Position numbers and translations under genes: made by a program
Notes under the pieces: model-generated
Seen by the model: the letters and a program-made list of their open reading frames with translations, nothing else
What the model was told of the DNA's origin: nothing
Database searches by the model: none
Shown here: positions 14,461-27,684 of the stretch, one piece after another
Numbering within the stretch: position 1 is the stretch's first letter
Layout of the letters: every line of letters starts with the position of its first letter
Assembly: GCA_905331475.1 (NCBI GenBank)
Contig: CAJNYU010002681.1
Coordinates: 63,633 to 127,632, forward strand
Direction of reading: 5' to 3'
Source: Rotaria socialis
Taxonomy: Eukaryota; Rotifera; Eurotatoria; Philodinida; Philodinidae
DNA: 64,000 bases

Positions 14461-16446
14461 TAAGCGAAAGAAAAGGGTCATGATGTGAAAAGACAACAAA
14501 GTGATATGCATATGCTAATTTGATGTAAAGGTAAAAATTCTTTGTCTAATCACATGTCAACAAAAACAACAAGACGAAGAAGAAAAAAACCCAATGTTTC
14601 CTCTAGCATAAACGTACAAAACGGTGCCTCAAGCTTTTTGACGGTGTCCATTTCCTTTTTAGAGTGACACAGGAAATCAATTGGATCGATTTTTTTTTAT
14701 TCGATTTCTCTCACTTAGTCTTCATTGTTACAAACGATTTTGTGACATAGTGATATTTTGATAAGGTAGTGTCTCTTTCTATGTTATTGTTATTTTTTTA
14801 AAAGCGCCGATTTTTTTTCCTCGCGTTCTCTTATTCATTTTACCAATAGAGGTTTCTTTTTCGTTTTAAGTCTTTTACTCATCAACAAGATGCAATATAC
14901 TTCATTGAATACAAATGAATCTTTCATTGATGTATTTTTTTCAATAACAACTCAACTCTGTCTATTGACATAATCATTAGTTATTGACACTAAGGGTAGC
15001 AGTGGTCGACGACATATATATATATATATATATATATAAGAAAGAACAGTTGTACGGTTGCAACCACTCACCACCTCTTCGTTTGAATCAAATCAATCAT
15101 TGAAAGAAAGAGAGTGAGAGAGAGAGAGAGATGGAGAAAGACAGAGGTAGAGAATAAGAAATAAAAATATAAGAGGCTCATATCATGACGCGTGAAAAAA
15201 AGACGACGACAACGACTAGTCGACTGTCTTCTCTTCGCCACTTAAAGTTTGCTTTATAACGTGTGCGTATGCAGAATCTAGATAACAAAACTCTTATTTC
15301 CGATTTTGTTCAACTTCCTCAAGAGTCTCTTGTCAAATTAGCTACCTAGAGACTTTTTTCGCTCCTTTTTTTTGTCTCTATTCTATGACGGATGATCTAT
15401 GATATCTACGGTCGATGAATTTTAATCATTTTCATCGTTTCCGTAATCGAGATGATGAGCTCTTTGGGGATCCATACCGGCAATAACAATCTATACGTTG
15501 TTACTCAAGCGCACACGCTCATCTAAATAGGTTTTTTTCTTCTTTTTCTTCTTTTTTTTTTATTATTATTCATCGTTCATTGTCGTCATTGTCGACTGCT
15601 ATCGATCATCATATAGTATGATGATGGAGGTGATGATGGTGGTGGTAGTGATCTCTCTATTCTCATTTTCATTCTATGAACGTGAACGCACGGTGAGGTA
15701 GACAATGGTGTCAAAATATATTAAGTGTCTTTCTTTGTCTCTATCGTTATGTTCTCATCCCTTTGCGTATATATGCTTATAGGGAAGGAAGCTCCCAAAT
15801 GGGAAATAGAAGATTTATCATAGAGCTCGACTAGCCGCTGAGCTAAAGTACCAGCTGGCGGTGATGTCGTATTGTAGCAAAAGCAAAAAGGCTGAGAATA
15901 AGAGAGACAGAGCGGTAAAGGATAAGAAAAAAGAAATAATAATGATGATGATGATGATGGTGCTGGTGACGGTGACATCGTTATTGTTAGTGTTTGTTCA
16001 CTACACATACATCAAAGTGAGCCTTCGCTCTTTTGCTTCCCTCCCTAGCAGGTGTGTATGTCCATCAGGAAAGCGGAAACGGAAAAACCAAGTTTTTTGC
16101 TCGGTTTTTTTCTCGTCTCACTCGTTCTCTATTTTGACAAAAAACGCATATACGCCCATCCTTCATCATCATTTTCCTTTTTTTCATATATATATATATA
16201 TATATTATTTTTATTCTTAGCAACCGAAGAAAAAAAGACTTCCATATAAGCACATACTAAAGTAAAGCAAAGAAGAAGGAGAAAAAAGGAAGAAAAAGAA
16301 CGAGTAAAATGTCGATGATTTTAACGAATCGTATTCGACGGAAGGATGAGCTGGAGAGACACTTTTGTGACATCGTCGTTCTTTGATTGGTTATGAACAA
16401 GAAAAAAAAAACATAATTCTCTTCCTTTTTTCTTCTCTTATTCTAG
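14461..16446. other. Probable 5'-UTR intron of the MECOM-like gene, rich in simple repeats
   Basis: No coding exon is recognisable. The sequence holds a (TA)n run at about 15014-15038, GA-rich tracts near 15110-15135, an (ATG)n run near 15940-15960 and a (TA)n run near 16186-16205. Small ORFs here are repeat-driven. A tRNA A-box-like string occurs on the minus strand near 15833-15856 but has no matching B box. Confidence 0.35.
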
Positions 16447-16499
16447 ACATTAAAAGAAATTCTTATCGACAAAATCGTCGAATGTGAGCTGTATGCGCA

Positions 16500-19400
16500 A
16501 TGAACACTCGTATTGTCGTTGAAACAATTCGAACAGGTATCATATTTTCGATGAAAAAAAAATTTTCTTTTTTCTGTCTCTCTCACCCTCGCACACATAC
16601 ACAATATACACATACACTTGACATCCAGGTCATGCTATCAATATTCACTGAATGCTTGACTTCTTGATAAGACACCTATCGTCTCTTCTCTCTTTCTTTT
16701 TCTTTTTTCTTTCTCTTATCAATTCGTACTCATCTTTGTTTTTATTGTACTAGTAGATTTCAATTCAAATACAAATACTAAAACAACACCATTCAGCCAT
16801 CATTTATTTTCGGCAAATTCATTTCGTAACTATAATACAAAGTCAAACCGAAGAACAAGTTCACCCATTGATCATCACCAACAACAAGAAGAAGAAGAAG
16901 AAGAAGAAGAAGAAGAAGAAGAGGAAGACAACAACAACGAAGAAATCGGTTCTGACGAAAACGACGACGATCTTGACGACGATTCATGTAACAGGTAAAA
17001 ATTAAAATTAAACCAACGATAATTGATGAAACATACATGCATTGAATGCCTAATGATAAAACGTATGTTCTATTCGTTTGATGACTTCACTTCTATAATC
17101 AATTATCATCGATATAGACATACATATTGATGATGATGACGATGGTGAGAAGAACAGGTGTCGTCGAATTTTTTCTCTCTTTTTAGTTTATATGCGCACC
17201 CGATTCAAACAAATTGATCGACAAACACATTGAGAGAGAGAGAGAGCGCGTGCGCGCGAGAAAGACACCAAACACACTTTATCATTATCTGTCGTTCACT
17301 TATGTGAGCACATATGCTGACATGTTGATATCTTTGCTTTGAAAAACCCGTCCCGAAGAGTTCAATACTAATGAGCTATGTGGGTATATATGTGGGTATA
17401 TGAGTATGTGGATGAGAACTAGTTCGATAAACATGACTACCTATACGTTAAAAAGATTTATGCCTTTTTTTTTTCTTTTAATAATCTGAAGTTCATTGAA
17501 AGATATGATAAGAGTATATAGTCTATGATGCGTAGATCGTTACTGTCGTGTTCGATAATTTACTGGTCTAGTTCATAGCGTGTTTGAACATCTTCTTTTT
17601 ACTTTTTGTTTTGTTTTGTTTTATAAAAACATATGGAATGAGAGACATTTTTGACACATCAAAGTTCGTCTTTTTTCTTCTTCTTGTGCTTCTTCATAAA
17701 TGCGAAAAGAAAACCAGTAGCAACATCTGTTTTACGTTTGAAAATATAATAGACAAAAAACAAAGAAAACGTCGTTTACATTCGATTGAAAATCATGTCA
17801 TTGGACGAAAGGGGATAGTGAGAAGAAGAAAAAAATTTTCGATCGTATTTCTTATCCCGTTTACGCTCCTTTTCTTTTCTTTTTTTGTTGTTGTGTTCCC
17901 ATGTTCTTCGATATACTTTCTTAGAGAATGTTTTTCATTTGGTTTTAATTATACGACATAGATCAATAAGATGATACAAGAATATTTTTTTTAGTATTTA
18001 TCCTCATGATCAACAACAAGACGAAGTGACTAAAGATCAAGAGAGTGGTGATACACATACAATTTGGAATGCAAATAAAGTAAGTATATTAAAAAGAAAA
18101 AGCAAAGAAGAAGTTTTATCATTAAAAAAAACGAAGAAGAAAAATCCGTTTGCATGTTTGATGAAGAAGGGGTGGACATATACGAAGAAAAATCTTTTAA
18201 AAGCTTGTCTTGTCGATAGTAAAACACGAGACAATTATCAGCGGATTTACCAATATAACCAATAGAAATTAGAATGAACTAGGAAAAAAAAGAAATGTCT
18301 CTATACACACACGTATAAGAGAAGAAAGACTGTCTTTTGTATACTTCAGTATAACATAGTCATTTGAACAGAGATGGTTATCTTTTTTTGACAGATGGAT
18401 TAATAAATATACATTATGCAGGTATGGAATATTTTTTTCAATTGGATAGAAATTATAGTATGTTCGTGTTCCGTCCTTCTCTTTCTTTTTTTCTTGCTTA
18501 TTGACATCCCGCGTATTGAGTGAGTTGACACTAATGGTGATCAAATATGAATGAGAGAGTTCCCGTTTTTCATCTCATGCGTGTGTATAGTATGATTGTT
18601 ATTACTCGAAAAAAAAAGAAATTCTTCGATTAATCGTCTGCATAGTACCGTGCGACGACAAGAGCTCCTCCTGCTCATCGATTCGAGCCAAATGAAAAAT
18701 GAGTGTCGTGTGTATATAACTTAGTGAAAAAAAGAATAAGTGATTGATCGTTAGTAACAATACATTTCTACATAAAGAGAAGGTGTATGGATGGATTATT
18801 ACATTTTGATCGAGTGACCAACCAACATTTTCGAGTGTCGAATATCATCCTAACTACCAATATGTTGACTTTGATGGTTGAACATATTCGTTGTTGTTTC
18901 CTTTTTTTTTTGATATTCTCGGACGAGTCAGGTCATTGACCCTTACGGCAGAGGTGTGTACATATATATATATATATATATATGTGCTTTTGAACAGTGC
19001 CGCACCAAGTCAATCTATATTTGCATTATCATCATTGAAAAAATATCCGATGTTCATAAAAAGTCTGCTTTCTGGCGCAAAATGGAAAAGAGAGAAGAAG
19101 AGAAATCTAAATTATCCATCGCATCACATATCGTTTGTTTGATATTGGACAACCTTTAGATATAAAATGAATGAACATTGAACAATAAATCCGGCCTTTG
19201 GCTAAAAATTAAATCATAGAAAATTTGTTGTATGAGAAAAAAACATATTTGTTAGTTTTTTCTTTCTTTTTGTATTATGATTATTGTTATTGTATAAGAA
19301 GGCGGATTAACACAAATAAGTTCTCTCACCCGGGTGGTCCTACTTGACTCATCATGTTTTCAGACGAGCACATAAACTCAGTGATAATTATGCTGCTCTG

Positions 19401-22081
19401 AAAACGAGGTGTGAATGCAGAGAATAAGAATAAGAATAAGAAGAAGAAGAAGAAGAAGAGTTGATTGACAATAGTTAACTGACCGCCTTTCACACCTTTG
19501 CTCTCCGATTATCGCCTGCATAGTTTTTAAGTTATATACACATATTGTCATCAAGTTTGGAGTGTCTTGTCAGAAATTAGAAGTATGTGTATGAGTGTGT
19601 GACAATGAGCAATATGTATCAAGAGAAAACTAATAAAGAATCTGTTTTGTTTGTTGCCGATATCGCCTGATGCTCGTTGGCGTCTCACCTGTGTACGACG
19701 CACGGACGAAAAAACATAATTACACACGGGACACCGTCCCTCCGTGATGGAATCATATACATATATATACGTATATGTATATAAAAAGAGAGAGAGAGAG
19801 AGAGAGAGCGAGAACGCGATTGTTCAGTTAATTTTAGATTCTTTTCATGTTATTCTTATTGAATGAGTGAGTGAGTTGAGCTGAGCTGATTGTTGACTAT
19901 CGGCATCGGCATCGTCTTTATCACATCCGTACTAACATCGATGATTGAATTTGACAAGTAGCACTGACGGTAGAAAAAGCAGAAGATCGGAGACAAGTAA
20001 ACATATAACAACAGTCTATTTTCATTCATCTTTTCATTATAATTATGATAGATCATAATCGTTATTGTACATTTGTTTTCTTATTGTGTGATTTCTATAT
20101 TAAGGTTTCCTCAACATACGACGATAATACACCGAGTATTCAATATTCAAATTCTGATTCTGAATTAGAAAATTCAAATCAAAATAATAATTCAATAAAT
20201 AATCATCATCATCCTTGTCGAGAATGTGGAAAATCTTTTGCTACAACAAGTGGTTTAAAACAACATATGCATATTCATTCATCAATAAAACCATTTCAAT
20301 GTGAAGTTTGTTTTAAATCATATACACAATTCTCCAATCTTTGTCGACATAAACGAATGCATGCTGATTGTCGTACACAAGTTAAATGTAGATTTTGTGG
20401 ACAAACGTTTTCGAACAGTGCTGCACTTAATAAACATCGGTAAAGATAACATAAAGAATTGAAGAAAAAAAGGCATTCATTTTCTTTTCGTTTCTTTTTT
20501 TCTTCTTTTTAAAAATCTAGACGTTTCTGCGGAGATATAACTTCATTTAACCATTCATCTTCAAAATCTCCTTTATCAATTCCAACATCAGCAGCACCGC
20601 CCCCACCACTGCCGCCTCCTCCTCTTCCAACAATGTCTTTAAATAAAGAACAAATGAATAATTGGTTATGGAATTCAAATTTTCCATATTCACTACTCCC
20701 TTATTTACCACGTTTGGCAACAATGAATCCATTTCTTAATGGTTCATTATCTCCATTCTTTTCTCATCCATTTCCAACGTCATCAACAACAAATTCCAAT
20801 GATTTATCCCCAGCTAATTCAATTGAAGAAAAAACAAATTCTTCAACACCAAAATCCAATAGTCCAAAACAAGAGCAACCTAGTAAACGTAACAATAATG
20901 AAGATATTCCACTTGATTTAAGTGTTAAAAAATCTCGTTTTGATCAATCACCTATAACATCCAAATCATCATCATCACCGGAACGTGATATAAAATCACC
21001 TGCAATTATTCAAACAGAATCAAATCAACAAAAATTTTCATCATCAAAATATGACGTTGATTCATTATTAAATCATGTTAAAAATACAAAATCAAATTTT
21101 AAATTCGATATGATTAAACATTTAAATACATTTTATCATCAACAATCAACAAGTATATCATCATTTCCTCAAACATCATCATCATCATCATCATCATCAA
21201 CAACAACAACAACAGCCACATCAACAACAGCAACAAAAAATAATAATAATAATATTAATGCTAATAACAACAATATTAGTACTAATAATCCATTTGATAA
21301 TTGGCAACATCATCAAACAGCAAATAAATTACAATATTTCAATACTCGTTTAAATAATAAGGATAAATACACATGTTCTTATTGTGGAAAAGTATTTCCA
21401 CGTTCGGCAAATTTAACTCGACATTTACGAACACATACAGGCGAACAAGTGTGTTTTTTCTTTCTTCTGGTTAATGAGATTTGTTTATTAAACTTTATCT
21501 TCTTTTTGCTTTAGCCATATCGTTGCAAATATTGTGAACGATCATTTTCAATTTCATCTAATCTTCAACGACATATTCGAAATATTCATAATCGAGAAAA
21601 GAAATTTCCATGTCATCTATGTGATCGTCGTTTTGCTCAACAAATAAATCTTGAACGACATTTAACAAAACATGAACGTGGTTTACCTTTAGAAGACCTA
21701 TCTGGTGATGATGACGCATCATTAAATGATTATCCTATTCAATCATCAACATCATCAAATCAAACACAACTAATGAACAATGCAGCAGCAACAGCAGCCG
21801 CTGTAGCCGCTGCATTTCATCAACAACATACAATGGATTTATTTCAACGTTTATTGCCACCCAATACAAATAATTGTCAAACAAATAATTCAAGTGTAAA
21901 TCAACGTCGTTCATCATCAGTTTCATCAACACATACAACAACATCAACAACAAATTCATCATTACAGCGAACGAATGTCGATGAAGAGGATACAATACAC
22001 CAGGAAGAACAACCTGATAGTTGTTCACAATCAATACAATCCGAAGATGATGAAGATATATCATCGCCAATTAATTCTTGA
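16500..22081 (+). CDS. MECOM: MECOM/PRDM16 (Evi1, hamlet, EGL-43)-type zinc-finger transcription factor
   Basis: Nuclear sequence-specific regulator and CtBP-type co-repressor recruiter. Coding exons 16500-16536, 16754-16994, 17995-18079, 20105-20439, 20521-21448 and 21515-22081 join in phase to 730 residues; the 5'-UTR part of exon one starts at 16447. The start at 16500 follows an in-frame stop 15 bases upstream. The N-terminus is acidic with a run of Glu and Asp (about residues 60-88). A first array of three fingers begins near residue 159 ([33 protein letters not shown] with a final Cys as fourth ligand). A CtBP motif PLDLS lies near residue 363. A second array of three fingers ([51 protein letters not shown]) is nearly identical to vertebrate EVI1 fingers 8-10. 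No PR/SET domain or earlier fingers appear in this model. Homology is certain; the symbol covers the MECOM/PRDM16 pair, which cannot be separated here. Confidence 0.9.
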
Positions 22082-22336
22082 ACTATTTTAATACAGTCGC
22101 AAAATTGAATCTCAATGAACTGATAAAAATTAAGAAAAAAAACATTTTTCTCTCTTCTTTTTTGTTTATTAATGGCATTTCATCATATTCAATACACACA
22201 CACATGCACACCTCTCTGTCTCTCGTTTTTTTTCTCTTTTTTTTGGCATTGCAATAATCTTCTTTTCGTTTCTGTCTGTCTTTGAATGCTTGTTTTTCTT
22301 GTTTTTGTGCACATACATTATATGGAAAAAACCTAT
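22082..22336. other. Shared 3' region of two convergent genes
   Basis: The MECOM-like gene and the Shisa-like gene converge with only 255 bases between their stop codons. The stretch is T-rich with a CA run near 22195-22210. A TTTATT at 22165-22170, AATAAA on the minus strand, could end the Shisa-like transcript. Confidence 0.45.
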
Positions 22337-23151
22337 TTATTTCAAGTCTGCTTTTTTCAGTGGGTAAACTGATGTGTAGGGAGGTAGATTTGATGTAGTT
22401 GCATCATTATAACATGGCGGATGTTGCTCTAAAATAATTGTATCATCTTTAGGGGAATCCTTCTCAATCGTATAGCTGTTTGAATCATTTGCTGAAATTG
22501 TAAATGCTGCTGAAGGATTAATTGTTGCATCTATAAATGAGAAAAAGAATAGAGAGAAGCCAACCTAGAAGAAAAAAAAACAATTTCATTAATAGGTACT
22601 TACTAAAATGTTTCCAATGATTAAATACGTGCAAACGTTTATTTATATGAATTAATAATATGAATGCTAGGACAAAGCACAAAATGAAAAGTAAACTAAA
22701 ATTAAAAAATTTAATTTAGAAAAAGGTCTCTTACGAAAACAATTTTATTTACAAAGTCCACCAATGGTGTCCAAATATTGTGATTGTTGTTGTTAGTGGT
22801 GACTGTGCAATTGTCATATTGCAACAAGCTGTATTTTCTTGTGTGTCTGCTGTTAAAGGGCAGCAAATAAATGGGCACCTAAAACAAAATTTTGAAAAAA
22901 GGGTTTTTACTGACGAGTTTCAGAATAATAGGTATGAATAGGTTTAACTGTTTTAAGTAAGGCCATGGACTATTTGCCCGATAGTATCCACAAAATACGT
23001 AGCCATTTGACTAAAAGAATTTAATATAATCAGAAAACGAGAGATTACTTATGTAAATATTCACTATTTGAACGTATTCAACAAGACATATTAGAACCAG
23101 AACCAATCTTGTCGTGGACAATGAATATGAGCCAAATGTTTTTACACTCAT
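22337..23151 (-). CDS. Shisa/WBP1-like single-pass cysteine-rich membrane protein
   Basis: Five exons on the minus strand, 23151-23065, 23010-22949, 22878-22753, 22695-22604 and 22530-22337, join in phase to 186 residues. Residues 1-29 look like a signal peptide with a hydrophobic core (LVLVLICLV). The short ectodomain has the spacing C-G-Y-Y, W, C-P-x-x-C-C, C-C that marks the Shisa/WBP1/VOPP1 superfamily, with an N-glycosylation sequon NMT. A Trp-Trp pair precedes one membrane helix (FLLFILCFVLAFILLIHI). The cytosolic tail carries a PPxY motif (PPCY) and a second Pro-rich LPPY, which fits binding to WW-domain proteins such as NEDD4-type ligases. Every intron starts GT and ends AG, and phases 0, 2, 2, 1 agree. 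Family members act as membrane adaptors in trafficking; the exact role here is unknown. Its exons are too short for a simple ORF scan. Confidence 0.72.
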
Positions 23152-23616
23152 GTTTTTGTTGAATGCTGTCCAAATGGAAAAAGCTAGTTATGCGATGTGC
23201 AATTTTCAAGATAGAAATAAGAAAATGAAATAAACTCGTTGAAGCTATAGGAAAACTTTAGATTAAGGAGGAAAACCAGGATGAGTAAAAAAAGGTTTTT
23301 TTCTTTCATTAACTAACAGTTCTTTCAGTGAGCTTTTTGGTATGCTTGAAAGCATCAGAGATGAAAAACATGTATGACAGACGGTAAATATAACTCTTAC
23401 TGCAATAGTTATTCTTTTTTCTTTTTCTTTTTCCTTCTTTATCACATTTGCATGATATGAAGACCTTGTTTTATTTAAAATTCCAATCAAATTTTGTTTT
23501 GATGATTTTCTTCTTTGTTGAAAAAAAATATATAATTATAATAAAACACGAAGAAAAATATATTTATGACTAGAAAACAAAAAGAAACAAGACAGCAAAT
23601 TGTAAACAAGAAAACA
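23152..23616. other. Spacer between the Shisa-like gene and PDE1
   Basis: The 465 bases separate two genes in the same orientation (minus). It should hold the 3' end of the PDE1 transcript and the promoter of the Shisa-like gene. TTTATT near 23470 (AATAAA on the minus strand) is a possible polyadenylation signal. The small ORF at 23263-23490 on the minus strand has no recognisable features. Confidence 0.4.
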
Positions 23617-26600
23617 TCATGATGATGTGAGCGTGCAAGCGAGTAAAAGATCATGCTGTGAACGTTTTTTCAAAATTTTTTCAGCTTTTTCAACATATTC
23701 TTGTAAATATATGAGATCTAATTTTAACGGTTTTTTATCTATAATTAATTTTTGTACATCACCGCTTTTTGCTACTTGTTTCCATGTTTCTAAATTTAAT
23801 TGTAAATCATACTGCCATGGTAATTTAGTTGTTGTTGTTGTTGTTGTTGCTGATGATGATGATTCTTTTTGTTTATGATCAAGACAATCAATCTGTAGAA
23901 CTTTTGATAAAACATCAAACTAAAATTGAGAAAGTAATTTTCATTAACTAAAAACAAAAGAATCAAACTAACTATGGGATTAACGATATGTGTGATAAAA
24001 CTCATTTGTAATTGAACAATATCGGTCGAGTCCCTATCGAATGTTGGTTTATCATCTTCACAATAGATTTTTTCTAGATCTCCTTGAATAAAAAATTCTT
24101 CCATTATTTTTTCCACTGCTTGTACATAAATAGGCCATGGCTTCGTTGCATTTGATATGTCGGCTGCATGTAACAATGTCTGTAGTAGAGTTTTAGAATC
24201 AGGTAATGCTGTAGCTGAATTTGTTTCTTTGAAAAAGAAATATGTTGACATGCGTTCAACTAATGAAGCATGATTTGCCATGTCAGTTGCTAAAACAAGT
24301 GATATAACCAATGAACGAAATGTTCGATATTCATTTTTATCCATATTCGACCAAATATTATGACGTTTATCGCGTAGAAGTTTAAATATGGAACTTGCAT
24401 GATGGTTTTCTAATACAACAAATAACGAATATATATATATATGTAGTAATTTTATCTAAGAATTTAGCCGAGTGTGTTTTGTTCTTTTTGTAGAATAATT
24501 GAAAAAACATCCATTGTAAAATATTCTCTTTCTTTTGTTAAAAGATTATCCGTGTCGTTAACAGCATTCGAAATATGTTGAAAACTCTAGGGAGAAGATT
24601 GCTCTCTCTCTTCCTGATAGTATATTTTTAGCTGGTTTATTTTTTCTTTTTCTGTGCTGCTACGCAAGCGTCTGTGCATGAAGCTTATTTCAAGAATTCT
24701 CTATTTGCTACAGACTATGAAGAGAAAATCGCCTTAGTGTCTTCCTTTAAACAATAGCGTACATAATCGAGCTAAAAAACTTTCTTCTAATTAAAGTATT
24801 TAGGCTGTCTAGCCTCTAGGTTTCAAGTTATGATGTACTACGACTAGTTTTTATATTAAAGTTTATAAGAAAGAGTATGGTTTCTGTCAAAAATGTTCAT
24901 TTCATTTTCAGTGTTTCTGTTTGAACGGAAAAAAAGTAAGAAGCAGAACAATTGAACAATGCCTTCTATCAAAAAAAAAAACTTTCAGTTCTATTAAATG
25001 AATCTTTAGCTGAGAAAACAGGCCACGTTATAAAATTGTAATTCTAATGTCTCCTGCAGGGGAAATATTCAAGAATATAAAGTCGACGACAGCATATTCT
25101 ATACTCAATGAGATTCGTCTGGCCTGAAACTCTTAAGATTGTCTGATGAACATTTCTTCACTAGTAGCTTAAAAGGAGATTGTCTCCTTAAATAGATATT
25201 CTTACTGACGAACAGACTTAATTAAAAATTCACTCATAATCATTACAAAATGCAACGTCAAATCGTCGTTCACGAATATTTTGTTTCTCTTACTATGAAT
25301 TCTCTCGATCAAATGATGACATAGATGTTAAGAACGATCATTATCAATGATTGATGAATTCTCTATTTTCGTATATTTTAGACCACATTAAGTGATAAAA
25401 CTCAGGTACTCATTTTAGATTTAAGAAAACATTTTGTTTACAAAACAAGCCATTACATTGATAGATATGTTGTCAAATTTTTGTATTATCTTCTTAGACA
25501 TTTACTAGACTATTCAAAATATTCAAGAATAAATATTCAGTGATGAATATCAAATTTCAAGAAATTGATAATTGTAAAACACGGAAATATAAAGTGTTGT
25601 GTTAGCAAAATCTAACAGGATCAATTAATTTTGTTCCCAAAAAAGCCAAGAGACAAACGAAATATTAAATAAAAGTCTCAATTTTCTCTTGAATTCGTTT
25701 TTGTTCTCTTAATATTAAAACTATATGCGACTCTATGGATCATTTTTTTGTTTTTACAATCAATGTCTTACAGTGAAAATAAGAGAATTTTTGTCTCTAT
25801 TCATTTTTTCGATCGCAGCATATGTTACAAAAATCATTTGGCCTTTTATATTCAAAGAAAAATCTGGACATATATGCGTTCATACGAAAAATAAAGACGC
25901 TGCAGGTTAGATTCTGCTATTTTACCTAGTACACTAAAATCGTTGTAAATTATAGCTAAATCGTTTTTTGTTTTCACCAGGTAACCATTATTTAAACCGG
26001 GATGTTCATAATCGTGAACAGCAGCTGCAAATAACTAATTGCAACAGAAAAAAAAATATAATTTCTAAAGCGAATAATTTAATTTAACTTACTAATGCAG
26101 CTATTTCCGTCTGCGTAAAAACGTTCATTAAACTACTTTTTATTAGTAAACAATGCGTTGTTTGTAGTACATCAGCTCCATGAAAATCATTATGATACGG
26201 AGCTCGATATTCTATAGGCACAGAAGATTATGTTTTTCGTTTTCGTTTGAATTTACTTCTCTCTCTACGTACTTTGATAACCATCGGTTAGAGCTCGTCC
26301 GAAATTTTTCAACGTTTCAATATCAATACGATAGCGCGATATGATATCATGTGCATCAAATATGAGTAATGTCGACAAGACCATTGGCTCATCATATTCC
26401 ATCATATTAAATGACCATAAATTTAATTTACAAATATCCACAGGTAAATCAAGTACGGTAGTTAGGCGTTCTTTGGCATTTTGACGTACTTGTTTTTGTA
26501 AAGCATTGACAAACGATGATGCTTGAATAACAGCTTTAATTGATTCAAAACGAGCTGCAGCTCTATTAGGGGGACGCTGTGGTTTTGAAGAAAATGTTTG

Positions 26601-27392
26601 TTCTAACCATGTACTAATTTGACCATCATGTGATGTAATATTTATTTCACTTTGTCTTGTATCATCGGAAAAGATGTCGCCCAAATTAAACAGAATTCCT
26701 TAAAAAGAAATCCTTATTGATATTTTCATTGTTACTTTCCGATGCCTTCATAAAGATGGATCGATTTTTGAATAGAACAGTAGATTAAATAACATTTTGA
26801 TTGAAACAAGAAAAATAATAGAATATTTCGAATGATTATTTATATCCTCGATTTGAAAAGAAAACGAGAAGAAAAAAGCTTGAAATCATTCATCTTTTTT
26901 TGTGTTAGAGGAGACTTTCTTTTCTTTTTTTTCAATTGTAATTTGAGGATAAGATAAAAAAGAAGAAAATAATAAAGAAAACAACTTATTATCAACATAC
27001 CATCGAGTTCTTTACCAACTTTATCTAACATGTCCACTTGATCAGAGAGACCTAGAAAAAAGCTAATAGTAAATTCAAAGAACAAAAAGAAAACTCTGTA
27101 TCAATTTTTGTTTAATTCGACTTTCAATAGAAAGATTAATTTGATACTCTTTCCCTGTCTTTAGAATTTTCTATTTCTTTTTTTTTTATTCTTTCTCAAC
27201 TAATATGAAAAGTCGAATATATAAGAAAAAGTTCTGTGATTATCATTTACCATCGTGAGCTAAACTGGACTGAATGTATCGAATTTGTTCAGTTGCTATG
27301 CGAAGACGACCAAGTATATTAACTGTAGTCATAGATGAATTTTCCGGTTTAGCATTTGATGAAGAGAAATCGACATGGTTCAAGTTGTTCAT
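23617..27392 (-). CDS. PDE1: PDE1-type cyclic nucleotide phosphodiesterase
   Basis: Hydrolyses cAMP and/or cGMP to the 5'-monophosphate; the vertebrate PDE1 family is activated by Ca2+/calmodulin. Seven exons, 27392-27251, 27051-27001, 26698-26273, 26211-26093, 26034-25926, 24409-23973 and 23919-23617, join in phase to 528 residues, close to the usual PDE1 length. An in-frame TAA lies nine bases upstream of the chosen ATG. The N-terminal region ends with a block (STWLEQTFSS) like the PDE1 segment before the catalytic domain. The catalytic part shows the metal-site histidines in YHNDFHGADV, the family signature HDYEHPGLNNGY, YNDFSVLENHH, and LLHAADIS with the metal Asp. MEEFFIQGD and FDRDST follow as in PDE1. 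HGADV replaces the common HAADV. A clear calmodulin-binding helix is not certain from sequence. The intron 25925-24410 is about 1.5 kb, much longer than the others. Confidence 0.88.
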
Positions 27393-27436
27393 ATTCAATT
27401 ACTAAATTGATATTAATAACAATAACAATAACAAAT

Positions 27437-27439
27437 AAC

Positions 27440-27478
<39 letters not shown>
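27437..27478. repeat. (AAT)n microsatellite
   Basis: About fourteen AAT units in a row, followed by a short (GAT)n run, lie just upstream of the PDE1 start codon on its 5'-UTR side. Confidence 0.9.
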
Positions 27479-27480
<2 letters not shown>

Positions 27481-27652
27481 AGATGATGATGATGATCGTT
27501 GTGTTGCTTGTATAGCTTTTATTTTTCTTATTTTTCTTCTTCGTCTTCTTTTTTTTTCTGTTTTTCTGTAATGCTGTCGTGTCGTTGATGTTGTCGTTTT
27601 CTCTCTTGTATAGATGCGTGTATAGAAGTAAAGGATGCTTGCACTAACTGTT

Positions 27653-27653
27653 G

Positions 27654-27682
<29 letters not shown>
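27653..27682. repeat. (CA)n microsatellite
   Basis: Roughly fourteen CA units lie 260 bases upstream of the PDE1 start. Such runs can take Z-DNA form; no function is shown here. Confidence 0.9.

Positions 27683-27684
<2 letters not shown>

Noticed and set aside
15770-15860. tRNA-like A box (TAGCTCAGCGG) on the minus strand near 15850
   Set aside because: No B box, no acceptor stem and no anticodon arm could be placed; ORF-like reading is also unsupported.
15721-16253. ORFs of 60-120 codons around an (ATG)n and (TA)n region
   Set aside because: They are driven by the repeats and overlap on opposite strands.
20547-22070. Minus-strand ORFs antisense to the MECOM-like exons
   Set aside because: They are shadows of Ser/Asn/Thr-rich coding sequence in the opposite frame.
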